Shown: positions 26,229 to 35,913, counted from the first letter of the stretch. The stretch: DNA of 64,000 nucleotides from Lysinibacillus sp. BPa_S21 (GCF_023337795.1 NZ_JALIRS010000004.1:248001-312000), one strand, 5' to 3'. Numbers and translations are program-made. The notes: generated by a model from the sequence alone, not told the origin.

Positions 26229-26924
26229 ATGATGATTGAACGTAAAAGTATTTCAAATCAGGTGTTGGAAGAATTATTAGAAATGATAAAAAATGATGAA
26301 TTATCTGTCGGGTCTTTAATGCCAAGTGAACATGATTTAGTTACACATTTTGGTGTAAGTAGGGCACCTATTCGAGAAGCTTTAAAGGTTCTGGAGGTAT
26401 CTGGTATCATTTCCGGTAAACAGGGTGGGAGAAGTCGTATTAATTCGGTCAATTTATCAGATATGTTAGAGCCAATTCGCTTTGAAGTCATTTCTTTAGA
26501 GGAAATTCTTGATTTATTAGAGTTTCGTATACATATTGAGTCCAGTGCAGCAAGTTTGGCAGCTGAACGTCGTACAGAAGAAGAAGTAGAAGCTTTAAAA
26601 GAAGCAGTTCAACAATTTGAAGAGGTTTATAAATGTGATTATGAGACGGGGCAACAAATTGATTTTGCTTTTCATAAATTAATTATGCAAGCTTCTCACA
26701 ATCAATTTTTTATAGATACACAAAATAATCTCTCAGAACTGTATATAAAGGCGCTACAATTTTCTTTATCAAAAAACTTAGGGTTAGAAAAAAAGCGTAA
26801 TGAAGTATTAGAAGAGCATAGAAAAATTGTAGAAGCAATTGAGAGAAAAGATGCACGCGCGGCAAGTAGTGCGATGATTTTACATTTAACAAATGCCCGT
26901 AATAAATTGGAATCCTTGAAATAA
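26229..26924 (+). CDS. GntR-family (FadR subfamily) transcriptional regulator
   Basis: 231 residues: an N-terminal GntR winged helix (about 5-70, LMPSEHDLVTHFGVSRAPIR followed by EALKVLEVSGI) and an all-helical FCD ligand domain (about 90-225, with LLEFRIHIESSAASLAAERR and a metal-ligand-like FAFHKLIMQASHN). Members sense hydroxy or keto acids (LldR, GlcC) or acyl compounds. Being directly upstream of glcD/glcF and a carboxylate-type MFS carrier, it probably responds to glycolate or lactate. A palindromic operator upstream suggests autoregulation. Starts ATG 26229 and ATG 26232 are both in frame, and the latter has better spacing from AGAGGG. Confidence 0.85.
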   Translation: MMIERKSISNQVLEELLEMIKNDELSVGSLMPSEHDLVTHFGVSRAPIREALKVLEVSGIISGKQGGRSRINSVNLSDMLEPIRFEVISLEEILDLLEFRIHIESSAASLAAERRTEEEVEALKEAVQQFEEVYKCDYETGQQIDFAFHKLIMQASHNQFFIDTQNNLSELYIKALQFSLSKNLGLEKKRNEVLEEHRKIVEAIERKDARAASSAMILHLTNARNKLESLK

Positions 26925-27057
26925 CACAGTATTGAATGTGTTTTATAAATGTAAACAAAAAATTATTTTTGAAGTCCTTTACGGCTTTCATGAAGTGATT
27001 AGTTTTCAGGCTTAATTGAAAAGAGCTCATATTACTAATAGAAGAGAGAGGAATTAA

Positions 27058-28470
27058 ATGGAGCTACAGAAAGTAGAAAGTGAAATTAGAAAAGTTATTT
27101 TAGACGCAGAACGAGTTATGAGAGATCCAGCAGATTTAGTAAGTTATTCATATGATGCCTCTTTTGGTTCGTATATGCCTGATATCGCTGTACAAGCTTT
27201 AACAACTGATGAAGTAGTAAATATTATGAAAATAGCGAATCATTATAAAGTGCCAGTGTATCCAAGAGGGCAATCAACGAGTTTGAGTGGTGGACCTTTA
27301 CCTGTACAAGGCGGTATTGTTTTAGATTGTTCTCAATGGATATCGAAATTAGAAGTTTTTCCAGAGGATATGCTTGTGGTAGTTTCACCAGGTGTTACAG
27401 CGAAGCAAATTAATGATGCCGCACTCAAACATGGCTTAATTTATCCACCAGATCCAAGTAGTATGAATATTGCTACGATTGGTGGTAATCTTGCGGAAAA
27501 TTCCGGAGGACCTAAAGGGTTGAAGTATGGAGTGACGAAAGACTATGTAGTAGGCTTAGAAGTCGTAACGCCTGAGGGAAATGTAATGCGTACAGGTGGA
27601 AAAACGATTAAAAATGTAACCGGTTACGATGTGACGAATTTGATTGTTGGATCAGAAGGTACACTTGCTGTCATAACAGAAGCAACGCTACGACTTTATC
27701 CGAAACCACAGGCCACAGTTACATTAATGGCATTATTTGACAATTTGATAGATTCTGGGCATAGTATTTCTAATATTTTAAGTGCAGGCATTATACCTGC
27801 TAAATTAGAAATTATGGATCAAGCGTCTATTCAAGCTGTTGAAGAATATCAACCGACAGGGCTACCAATAGATGTAGAGGCTATGATTTTAATAGAACTA
27901 GATGGGCATCCAGTAGCAATTGAACAAGAAATTGAAGTTGTTAGAAAAGTATGTACAAAGTATAACGCTCGAAAAGTAGAAATTGCTAACACAGAAGAGC
28001 AAGCTCTTGCTTTATGGAAGGCACGTAAGCTAGTGTCACCAGCAATTGTTCGTAATAAACCGACAAAAATTTCAGAAGATGCAACGGTTCCGAGAAGTAA
28101 AATTCCAGAGATGTTTACGCGATTAAAAGAAATTCGTCAAAAATACGACGTTGAGCTAGTTATTTTCGGTCATGCTGGTGATGGGAATTTACATCCAAAT
28201 ATTATTGCAGATGCAAATGATTTGGAGGAAATGAAACGGGTAGAAAAAGCGGTAACAGAAATTTTTGAAGCAGCCATCGAACTTGGTGGAACACTTTCTG
28301 GTGAGCATGGAATAGGTACATTAAAGGCACCATTTTTAGAAATGGAACTAGGTGAGGTAGGGGTAGATATGATGAAACGAATTAAACAAGCATGGGATCC
28401 AAATAATATTTTAAATCCAGGAAAGATTTTTGCTGAAAAAGGGCAAAAATTTTCGTTAACAAATGGTTAA
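27058..28470 (+). CDS. glcD: FAD-linked (S)-2-hydroxy-acid/glycolate oxidase subunit GlcD
   Basis: 470-residue flavoprotein of the GlcD/D-lactate dehydrogenase family. It oxidises glycolate (or D-lactate) to the 2-oxo acid. A PCMH-type FAD-binding domain (about 40-220) carries YPRGQSTSLSGG and NIATIGGNLAENSGGPKGLK. A C-terminal cap ends in the conserved HAGDGNLHPN and SGEHGIGTLK. It overlaps glcF by 8 bases, implying coupled translation. No separate GlcE subunit is present, as in other Bacillales with a two-subunit enzyme. Shine-Dalgarno GAGAGAGG precedes the ATG. Confidence 0.9.
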   Translation: MELQKVESEIRKVILDAERVMRDPADLVSYSYDASFGSYMPDIAVQALTTDEVVNIMKIANHYKVPVYPRGQSTSLSGGPLPVQGGIVLDCSQWISKLEVFPEDMLVVVSPGVTAKQINDAALKHGLIYPPDPSSMNIATIGGNLAENSGGPKGLKYGVTKDYVVGLEVVTPEGNVMRTGGKTIKNVTGYDVTNLIVGSEGTLAVITEATLRLYPKPQATVTLMALFDNLIDSGHSISNILSAGIIPAKLEIMDQASIQAVEEYQPTGLPIDVEAMILIELDGHPVAIEQEIEVVRKVCTKYNARKVEIANTEEQALALWKARKLVSPAIVRNKPTKISEDATVPRSKIPEMFTRLKEIRQKYDVELVIFGHAGDGNLHPNIIADANDLEEMKRVEKAVTEIFEAAIELGGTLSGEHGIGTLKAPFLEMELGEVGVDMMKRIKQAWDPNNILNPGKIFAEKGQKFSLTNG

Positions 28471-29746
28471 ACAAGAACTTGCTTATAAAGAAACGCTTAG
28501 CTGTGTACAATGCGGCTATTGTCTACCTGCTTGTCCAACTTATATTACCTTTAAAAAAGAGAAACACTCACCACGTGGCCGTATTAATTTAGTGAAAATG
28601 GCTGCTGAAGGGAAAATTTCTTATGAAGATATGGAACAAGGTATTGAGCTTTGTCTTGGGTGTAGGGCTTGTGAAACAGCGTGTCCTTCCAATGTTCCAT
28701 ATGGCACGATCTTAGAATCGGCTGTTGCAAGTTTAGTGACTTATAATGAAGAGAGAATGAAAAAACGTCAAAAACTTATTAAGTATATGTTGTTTGAACA
28801 TATCATTCCAAATAAAAAAATACTAAAAATTGGCGAAGTCGGGTTAAGTCTTTATCAAAAAACAGGAGTACAAAAAGTAGTTCGTAAATCAAATATATTG
28901 AATGTATTTCCAGAAAAAATGAAAGCGTTTGAAAACATATTACCAGAAGTAGAACGTCACAAAAGACAATCATTTTATGAATCTAAGCAAATTAAAAAGT
29001 TTAATGTAGGATTTTTTACAGGTTGTGTAATGGATACGATGTTTAAAAAAATTAATACGTTAAGTATTAAATTATTGCAGATGGCTCATTGTGATGTAAG
29101 TGTAGTTCCAAAGCAAGGTTGTTGTGGAGCATTGCATAATCATAGCGGTGAACATGATTTAACCATACAGTTAGCGAAGCATAATATTGAAATTTTTGAA
29201 AAATATCAATTTGATTATATAGTTAATAGTATTGGTGGTTGTGGAGCAATGCTCATTGAATATGATGTTTTATTGAAAAATGATAGTAAATGGGCAGAAC
29301 GTGCAAAGGCCTTTGCTGAAAAAGTTGTCGATATAAGTGTCCTTTTAAATCAAGTAGAATTACCATTTGAAAAATCGTTTTCGCAGCTTGTCACCTATCA
29401 ACCTTCATGTCATATGACAAATGTTCAAAAATGTGTTACACCGCCTGTTGAATTAATTCAGAAAATTCCGGGTATTTCATATGTACCATTACTTGAAAAA
29501 GATATGTGCTGTGGCTCAGCTGGAATTTATAATTTTATAAATTATGAAGCATCAATGGCGATTTTAGATAAAAAGATGCTTCATGTAAAAAATACACTAC
29601 ATCAAGAAAAAGCATGGATTATTACATCGAATCCGGGCTGTCATTTGCAAATGAAGCTTGGTATTGAACGTGAAAAAATGAATGACAAAGTAGAAGTTTA
29701 TCATCTAGTAGAAGTTCTAGCTGATGCATGTGATATCCATATATAA
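28463..29746 (+). CDS. glcF: Glycolate oxidase iron-sulfur subunit GlcF
   Basis: 427-residue electron-transfer subunit. Two 4Fe-4S ferredoxin motifs (C14, C17, C20, C24 in CVQCGYCLPAC; C64, C67, C70, C74 in CLGCRACETAC) are followed by two CCG cysteine-rich domains (GCCGALHNHSG and MCCGSAGIYNF) typical of GlcF/HdrD-type proteins. It passes electrons from GlcD to the membrane quinone pool. The stop is followed 64 bases later by the MFS carrier, probably one operon. Confidence 0.92.
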   Translation: MVKQELAYKETLSCVQCGYCLPACPTYITFKKEKHSPRGRINLVKMAAEGKISYEDMEQGIELCLGCRACETACPSNVPYGTILESAVASLVTYNEERMKKRQKLIKYMLFEHIIPNKKILKIGEVGLSLYQKTGVQKVVRKSNILNVFPEKMKAFENILPEVERHKRQSFYESKQIKKFNVGFFTGCVMDTMFKKINTLSIKLLQMAHCDVSVVPKQGCCGALHNHSGEHDLTIQLAKHNIEIFEKYQFDYIVNSIGGCGAMLIEYDVLLKNDSKWAERAKAFAEKVVDISVLLNQVELPFEKSFSQLVTYQPSCHMTNVQKCVTPPVELIQKIPGISYVPLLEKDMCCGSAGIYNFINYEASMAILDKKMLHVKNTLHQEKAWIITSNPGCHLQMKLGIEREKMNDKVEVYHLVEVLADACDIHI

Positions 29747-29810
29747 TTGGTATTTTGCTTCTCACAAAGGGGCTTAAATATAGAAAATAGGTAAGTGGGG
29801 GATATAGTTT

Positions 29811-31184
29811 ATGGAAAATAATTTACCACAAGTTGACGAGCGTAAATTAATGAAAAAAGTATCTATACGTATTTTGCCGTTCTTGATTTTATGTTACATT
29901 TTAGCATACTTAGACCGGGCAAATATAGGTTATGCTGCTTTAGAAATGAATGCAGATTTAGGTTTAACAAGCCAGGTTTTCGGTTTAGCAACAGGAATTT
30001 TCTTCATAGGATATTTTGTATTTGAAATTCCAAGTAATATTTTAATGGAGAAGTTTGGCGCACGTATTTGGATTGCGCGTATTTTGATTACATGGGGTAT
30101 CATTTCGGGCTGTACGGCTTTTGCACAAACTGAAGTGCAATTATATATTATTCGATTCTTGCTAGGGGTTGCAGAAGCGGGATTTTTCCCTGGAATTATT
30201 TTGTATCTAACCTATTGGTTCAGAGGTAAGGAACAAGCCTCTGCCATTGCTATTTTCTCAGTGGCCATTCCAGTTTCATATATCATAGGAGCACCGCTAT
30301 CAACTCTTATTATGGATAATTTCTATTTCTTAGGTTTTGAAGGATGGCGTTGGATGTTTATTTTAGAGGCATTTCCAGCTATTCTTTGTGGATTTATTGC
30401 ATTTAAATTATTAACAGACAAGCCAATGGATGCAAAATGGTTAAATGATGATGAAAAGCTTTGGTTAACGAAGACAATTGAAAATGAGAAAAATGTAAAG
30501 CAAAGTAAAGCTGTAAAACAAGATGGTCATTTTGCAGCATTTAAAAATTGGCGTGTATGGTATTTATCAATTATTTACTTTGTTTATTTGACAGGAAGTT
30601 TGGGCGTAGGTTATTGGATGCCGCAAATTATTAAAGGATTCTCAGATGACTTATCAAATACACAAGTTGGATTTATTGCTATGGTGCCTTATATCGTAGC
30701 GACAATTGTGATGATTTTATGGTCACGTAACTCAGATCGTACGAAAGAAAGAAAGTTCCACTCTGCTTTCCCTTTATTGATTGCTGCTATTACGCTAGCT
30801 GGTGCAGGGGTATTTAGTGCATATCCTGTTTTATCTATGGTATTGATTACATTTGCTTTAACAGGAATGTATAGTTTCAAAGGACCATTCTGGACTTATC
30901 CACAGTTGTTATTGGCGCCGTCTTTACTTGCGGTAAGTATTGCCATGATTAACTCATTTGGTAACTTAGGTGGTTTTGTTGGACCATATATGATGGGGTA
31001 TTTAAAAGATACATTTAATACAACGACGGTCGGATTATATTTTTTAAGTACATTATTATTAATTAGTTCTATCATGATTATTTTCTTAAAAGACGTTGAG
31101 AAAAAAGGGGATAAAAATAAAGTAAAAGAAACAGAAAAAGTTAAAAGGAATGTAAAAGAAGATAGTGTTAATATTTTCTCATAA
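29811..31184 (+). CDS. MFS transporter, anion:cation symporter type
   Basis: 457-residue carrier with 12 transmembrane segments. ILAYLDRANIGYAAL in segment 1, the loop NILMEKFGARIWIARILITW and RFLLGVAEAGFFPG in segment 4 are typical of the ACS group (phthalate, tartrate, galactonate, hexuronate carriers). The C-terminus is a long charged tail. Placement after glcD/glcF suggests uptake of a small hydroxy-acid such as glycolate, lactate or tartrate. Shine-Dalgarno GTGGGGG. A strong terminator follows, closing the unit. Confidence 0.85.
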   Translation: MENNLPQVDERKLMKKVSIRILPFLILCYILAYLDRANIGYAALEMNADLGLTSQVFGLATGIFFIGYFVFEIPSNILMEKFGARIWIARILITWGIISGCTAFAQTEVQLYIIRFLLGVAEAGFFPGIILYLTYWFRGKEQASAIAIFSVAIPVSYIIGAPLSTLIMDNFYFLGFEGWRWMFILEAFPAILCGFIAFKLLTDKPMDAKWLNDDEKLWLTKTIENEKNVKQSKAVKQDGHFAAFKNWRVWYLSIIYFVYLTGSLGVGYWMPQIIKGFSDDLSNTQVGFIAMVPYIVATIVMILWSRNSDRTKERKFHSAFPLLIAAITLAGAGVFSAYPVLSMVLITFALTGMYSFKGPFWTYPQLLLAPSLLAVSIAMINSFGNLGGFVGPYMMGYLKDTFNTTTVGLYFLSTLLLISSIMIIFLKDVEKKGDKNKVKETEKVKRNVKEDSVNIFS

Positions 31185-31201
31185 ATAACTATTAAATTAT
31201 T

Positions 31202-31245
31202 AAAACAGCTTGTGATTATTAAAATCCAACAAGCTGTTTTTTTAG
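31202..31245 (+). terminator. Rho-independent terminator after the MFS gene
   Basis: AAAACAGCTTGT pairs perfectly with ACAAGCTGTTTT and is followed by TTT. Confidence 0.85.
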
Positions 31246-31400
31246 TCTTTCTTCATCCTACTAAAGAGTTCAATAGAAATAGAAATGGAAATTTCCGTCG
31301 TTTTAATGCGATTTTGCCACTTTTGACGTACAACCGAATTTCAGCTATTTTCAAAAAAGACGGTGCTCCACTTGAATTAAATGACGGTGCTATGATTTAG

Positions 31401-31481
31401 TTAATCAAGGTATGACTGACTATACGTTCTTTCTATAGCTCGTGGCCATTCTGCATGGTCTCCGTACTTTCTCTTTAGCAA
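31401..31481 (-). pseudogene. Truncated DUF402-like gene (first 26 codons only)
   Basis: A TTG start (31481) behind GGAGG gives LKRKYGDHAEWPRAIERTYS then QSYLD and a stop. The opening KRKYGD..EW.R..ER matches the N-terminus of DUF402 nucleoside-phosphatase-like proteins as I remember them. The rest of the gene is missing. The DNA beyond has no similar frame, so this is a remnant at a rearrangement boundary. A genuine 26-residue peptide is possible but less likely. Confidence 0.45.
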
Positions 31482-31494
31482 CTTGAACCTCCAT

Positions 31495-32346
31495 TTAAAA
31501 ATAATGGGGGTATAAATCTTTATGTTGCCATATCCAGTTTTTCATCTCAAGGATCATGTCTTCATAGCTAGGAACAGTAAATGAAAAGTCTTTTCGAGTG
31601 TTGACTAGTGTTTTATCAATGTTTACGAGGGGATATGGTTGGATTGTTACTTTATTTTCCTTGAAATGCGTATTGAATAATTTCAGCAGCTCAAATTTTG
31701 AAATACTGCTATTGTTGACGAGGTGGTAGAGGCCAGTTGTTCCTTCAATTGCTGCACGTTCAATTGCTTTTGCTAACGTTAGGGTCGTAACCCCGGTCCA
31801 TATTGCACCGGTATAGCCGTGAATAGTATCGTGCTGCTTCATAAACCAATTAAAAAGGCCAATGCCATCCTCCTTCAGATCAGGGCCGATGATAGAGTTA
31901 CGAAATGTCAGATGTTGTGGGCTTTCGATTTCTCCTAGTCCCTTCGAACGATCGTAAAAGGTTTCCCCGTCGCGAAGGCTTTTTTCATGATAGGGGGCTG
32001 CTTTTCCTGAGAATACACAATCTGTACTCAAATGAATAAGCTTGGTGTTACTGTTTTTTAATAAAGTTTCTATGGCGTGAGGCAAATAACTATTGAGATA
32101 TACGCTTTTTTCGCGGTCCGTTTCACAAGCGTCATTTAACACACCGATGCAATTGACTACAGCATCATATTCGTGATCGAATAAAAGTGCCTTTAAAAAA
32201 CTTGTTTCTGTAATATCTCCCGTAATATTATTGCCGCATGAAAAGGCAGTTCGTGAATAGGTTGTTACCTCATGTCCTTGGGCGTACAAATAGAGTGAAA
32301 TTGTGTGGCCTGCCATTCCAGTAGCTCCAAGTACTAAAAATTTCAA
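31495..32346 (-). CDS. SDR-family sugar-nucleotide reductase (RmlD/CapF-like)
   Basis: 283-residue NAD(P)-dependent short-chain reductase. N-terminal Rossmann motif FLVLGATGMAGHTISLYL, HLSTDCVFSG and the substrate-domain pattern YDRSKGLGE (YxxxK variant) match RmlD/CapF-type enzymes that reduce a 4-keto nucleotide sugar. The start is TTG 32346 behind GGAGG, and its codon overlaps the stop of the preceding dehydratase, so the two are translationally coupled. Together they would make a 6-deoxy-hexosamine precursor, by analogy with the CapE-CapF step towards UDP-FucNAc. No epimerase CapG is seen. Confidence 0.82.
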   Translation of the reverse strand: MKFLVLGATGMAGHTISLYLYAQGHEVTTYSRTAFSCGNNITGDITETSFLKALLFDHEYDAVVNCIGVLNDACETDREKSVYLNSYLPHAIETLLKNSNTKLIHLSTDCVFSGKAAPYHEKSLRDGETFYDRSKGLGEIESPQHLTFRNSIIGPDLKEDGIGLFNWFMKQHDTIHGYTGAIWTGVTTLTLAKAIERAAIEGTTGLYHLVNNSSISKFELLKLFNTHFKENKVTIQPYPLVNIDKTLVNTRKDFSFTVPSYEDMILEMKNWIWQHKDLYPHYF

Positions 32347-33371
32347 GGTTTTCCTCCTGTCCAATTTTGTAATTCTTCTTGAATGAGAGGAAGCTTTAAT
32401 AATTTTTCTTTTATTTCAGCGACGGACAGTATTTTCGTATTAGTAGAGTTGTATTCGTCGGTTAACGTAATTTTAGGAGAGCCCTCATCAAGATATTTTC
32501 CATAATTTAAATCTCGGTTATCTGCAGGGATTCTATAAAAATTCCCCACATCAATGGCCTTTGCAGCTTCTTCTTTTGTTAATAATACTTCGTACATCTT
32601 TTCGCCATGTCGTGTTCCGATTGTTTGTATCTTATTTTTAGCTTGAAAAACTTCTAGTAAAGCCTGTGCTAAATCCTCGATATGTGCAGAGGGGGATTTT
32701 TGTACCATAATGTCCCCGTTGTCAGCGTGTGAGAAGGCATATAAAACTAATTCTACTGCCTCATCAAGACTCATCATAAAGCGTGTCATTTTTGGATCTG
32801 TAATCGTTAAAGGCTTGCCAGCTTTAATTTGTTCGATAAATAAAGGGATAACAGAGCCTCGTGAAGCCATGACATTTCCGTATCGTGTCCCGCAAATCAA
32901 TGTTTTATCTGGATTAACCATTCTTGACTTAGCAATAAACGTTTTTTCCATCATTGCCTTCGAAATGCCCATTGCATTTACTGGATATGCAGCCTTATCA
33001 GTAGATAGGCAAATAATTTTTTTAACACTTGCTTGAATAGCCGCAGTTAAAACATTATCAGTACCTAGAATGTTCGTCTTAACGGCTTCTATTGGAAAAA
33101 ATTCGCAAGAGGGGACCTGCTTAAGAGCGGCAGCGTGAAAAACAAAATCGACATCATACATTACATTGTGAATGCTTTGAATGTCACGTACATCACCAAT
33201 ATAAAATTTAATTTTCGGATGTTGATAGAGTTTACGCATATCATCTTGCTTTTTCTCATCTCTTGAAAAGATGCGTATTTCCTTAATGTCTGTATTCAAA
33301 AATCTCTTTAATACTGCATTACCAAAAGAGCCAGTACCCCCTGTAATGAGAAGAACTTTATCTTTAAACAT
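32343..33371 (-). CDS. UDP-GlcNAc 4,6-dehydratase/epimerase (CapE/FlaA1-like)
   Basis: 342-residue nucleotide-sugar dehydratase. Cofactor motif ITGGTGSFGNAVLKRFL, RIFSRDEKKQDDMR, FHAAALKQVPSCEFFP and the active-site pattern LSTDKAAYPVNAMGISK (Met replacing Tyr in YxxxK) are diagnostic for the inverting CapE/FlaA1/PseB group. The product would be a UDP-4-keto-6-deoxy-HexNAc for cell-surface glycan or flagellin glycosylation. The start is ATG 33371 behind GAGGTG. It precedes the RmlD/CapF-like reductase on the minus strand, downstream of a small glycosyltransferase. Confidence 0.88.
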   Translation of the reverse strand: MFKDKVLLITGGTGSFGNAVLKRFLNTDIKEIRIFSRDEKKQDDMRKLYQHPKIKFYIGDVRDIQSIHNVMYDVDFVFHAAALKQVPSCEFFPIEAVKTNILGTDNVLTAAIQASVKKIICLSTDKAAYPVNAMGISKAMMEKTFIAKSRMVNPDKTLICGTRYGNVMASRGSVIPLFIEQIKAGKPLTITDPKMTRFMMSLDEAVELVLYAFSHADNGDIMVQKSPSAHIEDLAQALLEVFQAKNKIQTIGTRHGEKMYEVLLTKEEAAKAIDVGNFYRIPADNRDLNYGKYLDEGSPKITLTDEYNSTNTKILSVAEIKEKLLKLPLIQEELQNWTGGKP

Positions 33372-33392
33372 TGTCACACCTCAAGTAATGAA

Positions 33393-33992
33393 TCATTTTA
33401 ATCCTCTTCGATGTAAATCGTATTCAGAATTTTCCCTAGGGAAGTTATACCAGTATGCCAATTCATTTGTATATTTACTTGTCGGATTTTTATCCATTAA
33501 AGCACAATTAAAATCCCAATCCCCGGCAATATCTTTCCTTACAGTAAAGGTTGCATCACCTATAAAACTTCTTCGGATAATTTTAAATTGTCCAGGTAAT
33601 GTGTATTGGTTTGATTCATCCTTTATAAATGCATAGCCGTCCTTTATTAACATGTTGTAATAGTAAATATCAAACTGACCATCTACTTGAGCTAAGACGT
33701 TTCGAATAGCGGGTAAGTAGTGATCATCACTATCAATGATAGCTACGTAATCACCAGTAGCTTCTGCGATACATCGATTATAGGCTACACTAGCACCTAA
33801 ATTAGTTGGGTGAGTAATAATTTTTAAGGCAGGACAGTTTTTTTGATAGTCCTTTAATATGGCTAATGTATTGTCGGTAGAGCCATCATCGCACACGATA
33901 ATTTCATAGGCGTATTCTTTAGGAATACTTTCTAACATTGTCAATATCCACTCGTCACTATTGTAGGCTGGTGATAAAAAGCTAATTTTCAT
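33393..33992 (-). CDS. Glycosyltransferase family 2
   Basis: 199-residue GT-A-fold enzyme, shorter than the usual 250-350. It has the N-terminal MKISFLSPAYNSDEW, the nucleotide-binding IIVCDDGSTDNT, NLGASVAYNR and the DxD-type metal site IIDSDDHY. The C-terminal acceptor region is brief, and no membrane helix is present. It begins the leftward glycan unit with the dehydratase and reductase genes 20 bases later. Donor and acceptor unknown. Confidence 0.83.
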   Translation of the reverse strand: MKISFLSPAYNSDEWILTMLESIPKEYAYEIIVCDDGSTDNTLAILKDYQKNCPALKIITHPTNLGASVAYNRCIAEATGDYVAIIDSDDHYLPAIRNVLAQVDGQFDIYYYNMLIKDGYAFIKDESNQYTLPGQFKIIRRSFIGDATFTVRKDIAGDWDFNCALMDKNPTSKYTNELAYWYNFPRENSEYDLHRRGLK

Positions 33993-34261
33993 GTAAAACC
34001 TCGATTCTTTTATTATTAGTAGAAGTGTTTAGCAGGAGTTTTATAAAGTCTATACGGTTACTTTGATTGACATAAAGGATTCATTATTACTATATGCGTT
34101 GAAAGAGTTGTTCTGTAGGCAATTGCTGACATTTGTTAGTTATTGATAAGAGAGAAAGGCAATTTTACTAGTGTGTTAATGGTACTTATACTAATCTTTT
34201 CACATTATTGAACAAGAAATCATAATTTAATAAAACGTTTCATTTAAAAGAGGGGGATATT

Positions 34262-35359
34262 ATGTCAAAAAAGATAGCCTTCATATGTAGTGTGGAATCG
34301 TATAAGCTCTCCGACGCACATCTTTTCAAGGATTTGTGCCTAGTGCCTATTTTGTTAGGTGAATATTTAGGCTATGATGTTAGTATTTTAGCAACTGAAA
34401 TGAATGAAGAATTATTGAAACAAACCTTTCCTGCTGTCACATTTCAACATATCCCGTTTGAGGATGACTATGTTGCAAATATGAATAGCTATTTAATAGA
34501 GCATGCAAAGGACATCGATATTGCATTTGCAATAGGGCCATACCCATCGTATTTATCGATATTAAAAACGTATAAAAAATTTAACCCGAATGGAAAAATT
34601 TATATGAAACTAGATGTTAATCGGTTTTGGTTAAATCGATTAAAAACGTATCCTTATTTTTTGGAGTTACTCCAACTTTGTGATGTATTATCCTCTGAAT
34701 GTGAATCCATTCAAAATGCAATTCATGAATTTTCGAATTTGGATATTAAACATATTCCTAACGGCTTTTATGAAATGTTCCAAACAGTCCCTGTTTCATT
34801 TAAAGAGAAAGAAAATAGAATCGTAACGGTTGGTCGTTTGGATGCTCCTGAAAAACAAATTCTATTAGCAGTAAAAGCATTTTTAGCAGCACAACTTTCA
34901 GATTGGGAGTTTCGTTTAATAGGTCCAATGTCAGAGGCGTTTAGACAGGAGCTGTTGAACGTACTTGATGGAAGTCCATTTGCAGCGAATGTCAAAATTT
35001 TGGGACCGATTTATGATAAGGTGCGATTGGAGGAGGAATATAGAAAGGCTAAAATTTTTTGCCTAACTTCCTTAGTAGAATGCTATGCTCATGTCTTTGC
35101 TGAAGCAGCGAAAAATGGTTGTTATATTGTGACGACCGATGTAGATGGGGCTTCAGATATTACTCATCATCAACGCTACGGAACAATACATCCGACACAT
35201 GATTGGCAAAGTGTTGGACGGACATTGCAGCAAGTAACAAACCAGGAAGCTTTATTGGCTGATACTTGCGAACACCTCCAAGCATTCGCAAGAGCGGAAT
35301 TAAATTGGAAGCAGATTGTGCAAAAAGTGGCGATGTATTTAGAGGGAAAACCGAGTTAA
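34262..35359 (+). CDS. Glycosyltransferase family 1/4
   Basis: 365-residue GT-B-fold enzyme. The C-terminal nucleotide-sugar domain shows ENRIVTVGRLDAPEKQ, WEFRLIGPM and KIFCLTSLVECYAHVFAEAA, the E-x7-E type donor-binding stretch. The N-terminal half is an acceptor domain without a signal peptide. Shine-Dalgarno AGAGGGGG precedes the ATG. It is divergent from the glycan gene set at 31.5-34 kb and probably works in the same surface polysaccharide or glycoprotein pathway. Confidence 0.8.
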   Translation: MSKKIAFICSVESYKLSDAHLFKDLCLVPILLGEYLGYDVSILATEMNEELLKQTFPAVTFQHIPFEDDYVANMNSYLIEHAKDIDIAFAIGPYPSYLSILKTYKKFNPNGKIYMKLDVNRFWLNRLKTYPYFLELLQLCDVLSSECESIQNAIHEFSNLDIKHIPNGFYEMFQTVPVSFKEKENRIVTVGRLDAPEKQILLAVKAFLAAQLSDWEFRLIGPMSEAFRQELLNVLDGSPFAANVKILGPIYDKVRLEEEYRKAKIFCLTSLVECYAHVFAEAAKNGCYIVTTDVDGASDITHHQRYGTIHPTHDWQSVGRTLQQVTNQEALLADTCEHLQAFARAELNWKQIVQKVAMYLEGKPS

Positions 35360-35472
35360 GGCGTATTTTTGCTCGAAAAAGATGGTATTCTTTCCTTTGT
35401 TCTACTTTTTTCTTTATAATAAAGTTAGATTCATATTTTGACAATCAAGGGCAGACACAAGGGGAGAATAAG

Positions 35473-35913
35473 ATGGAAATACTTCAGGCAACAATGAAGG
35501 AACTAGAGGAGCTAACAATACTTTTCGATGAATATCGCCAGTTCTATGGGATTGAATCAGATGTAAGCAGTGCCAAGGCATTTTTACAACTACGAATGGC
35601 CTTACAAGAATCTATTATTTTTATAGTTGTGGAAAAGAACAAAGCAATCGGATTTGCACAATTATATCCAACATTTTCGTCCATTGCACTGCAGCGCGCA
35701 TATATATTGAATGATCTATATGTAACCGAAGATGCTAGAGGCCAAGGGGTGGGGAAGGCATTAATGGAAAAGGTATTTCAATATTGTGAGCAGCAGTATG
35801 CTCGTTATGTAACACTACAAACGGCACCTGATAATGTGAATGCGCGGAAGCTATATGAAAAGCTTGAAATGATGCAGGATCAATATAGTAACTATGTTAA
35901 ATATTTTAGCTAG
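35473..35913 (+). CDS. GNAT family N-acetyltransferase
   Basis: 146-residue single-domain acetyltransferase. The acetyl-CoA loop motif A reads LNDLYVTEDARGQGVGKALM, followed by VTLQTAPDNVNARKLYEKL in motif B. I choose ATG 35473 behind AAGGGGAG. The same frame continues upstream into the preceding gene, but that part (35266-35472) overlaps its end and is non-conserved. The substrate cannot be told; GNAT enzymes may modify amines, peptides or amino sugars. A bidirectional-looking terminator follows. Confidence 0.85.
   Translation: MEILQATMKELEELTILFDEYRQFYGIESDVSSAKAFLQLRMALQESIIFIVVEKNKAIGFAQLYPTFSSIALQRAYILNDLYVTEDARGQGVGKALMEKVFQYCEQQYARYVTLQTAPDNVNARKLYEKLEMMQDQYSNYVKYFS

Noticed and set aside
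31212..31400. 62-residue plus-strand frame after the MFS gene
   Set aside because: It begins inside the terminator stem, has no ribosome site and is of unlikely composition.
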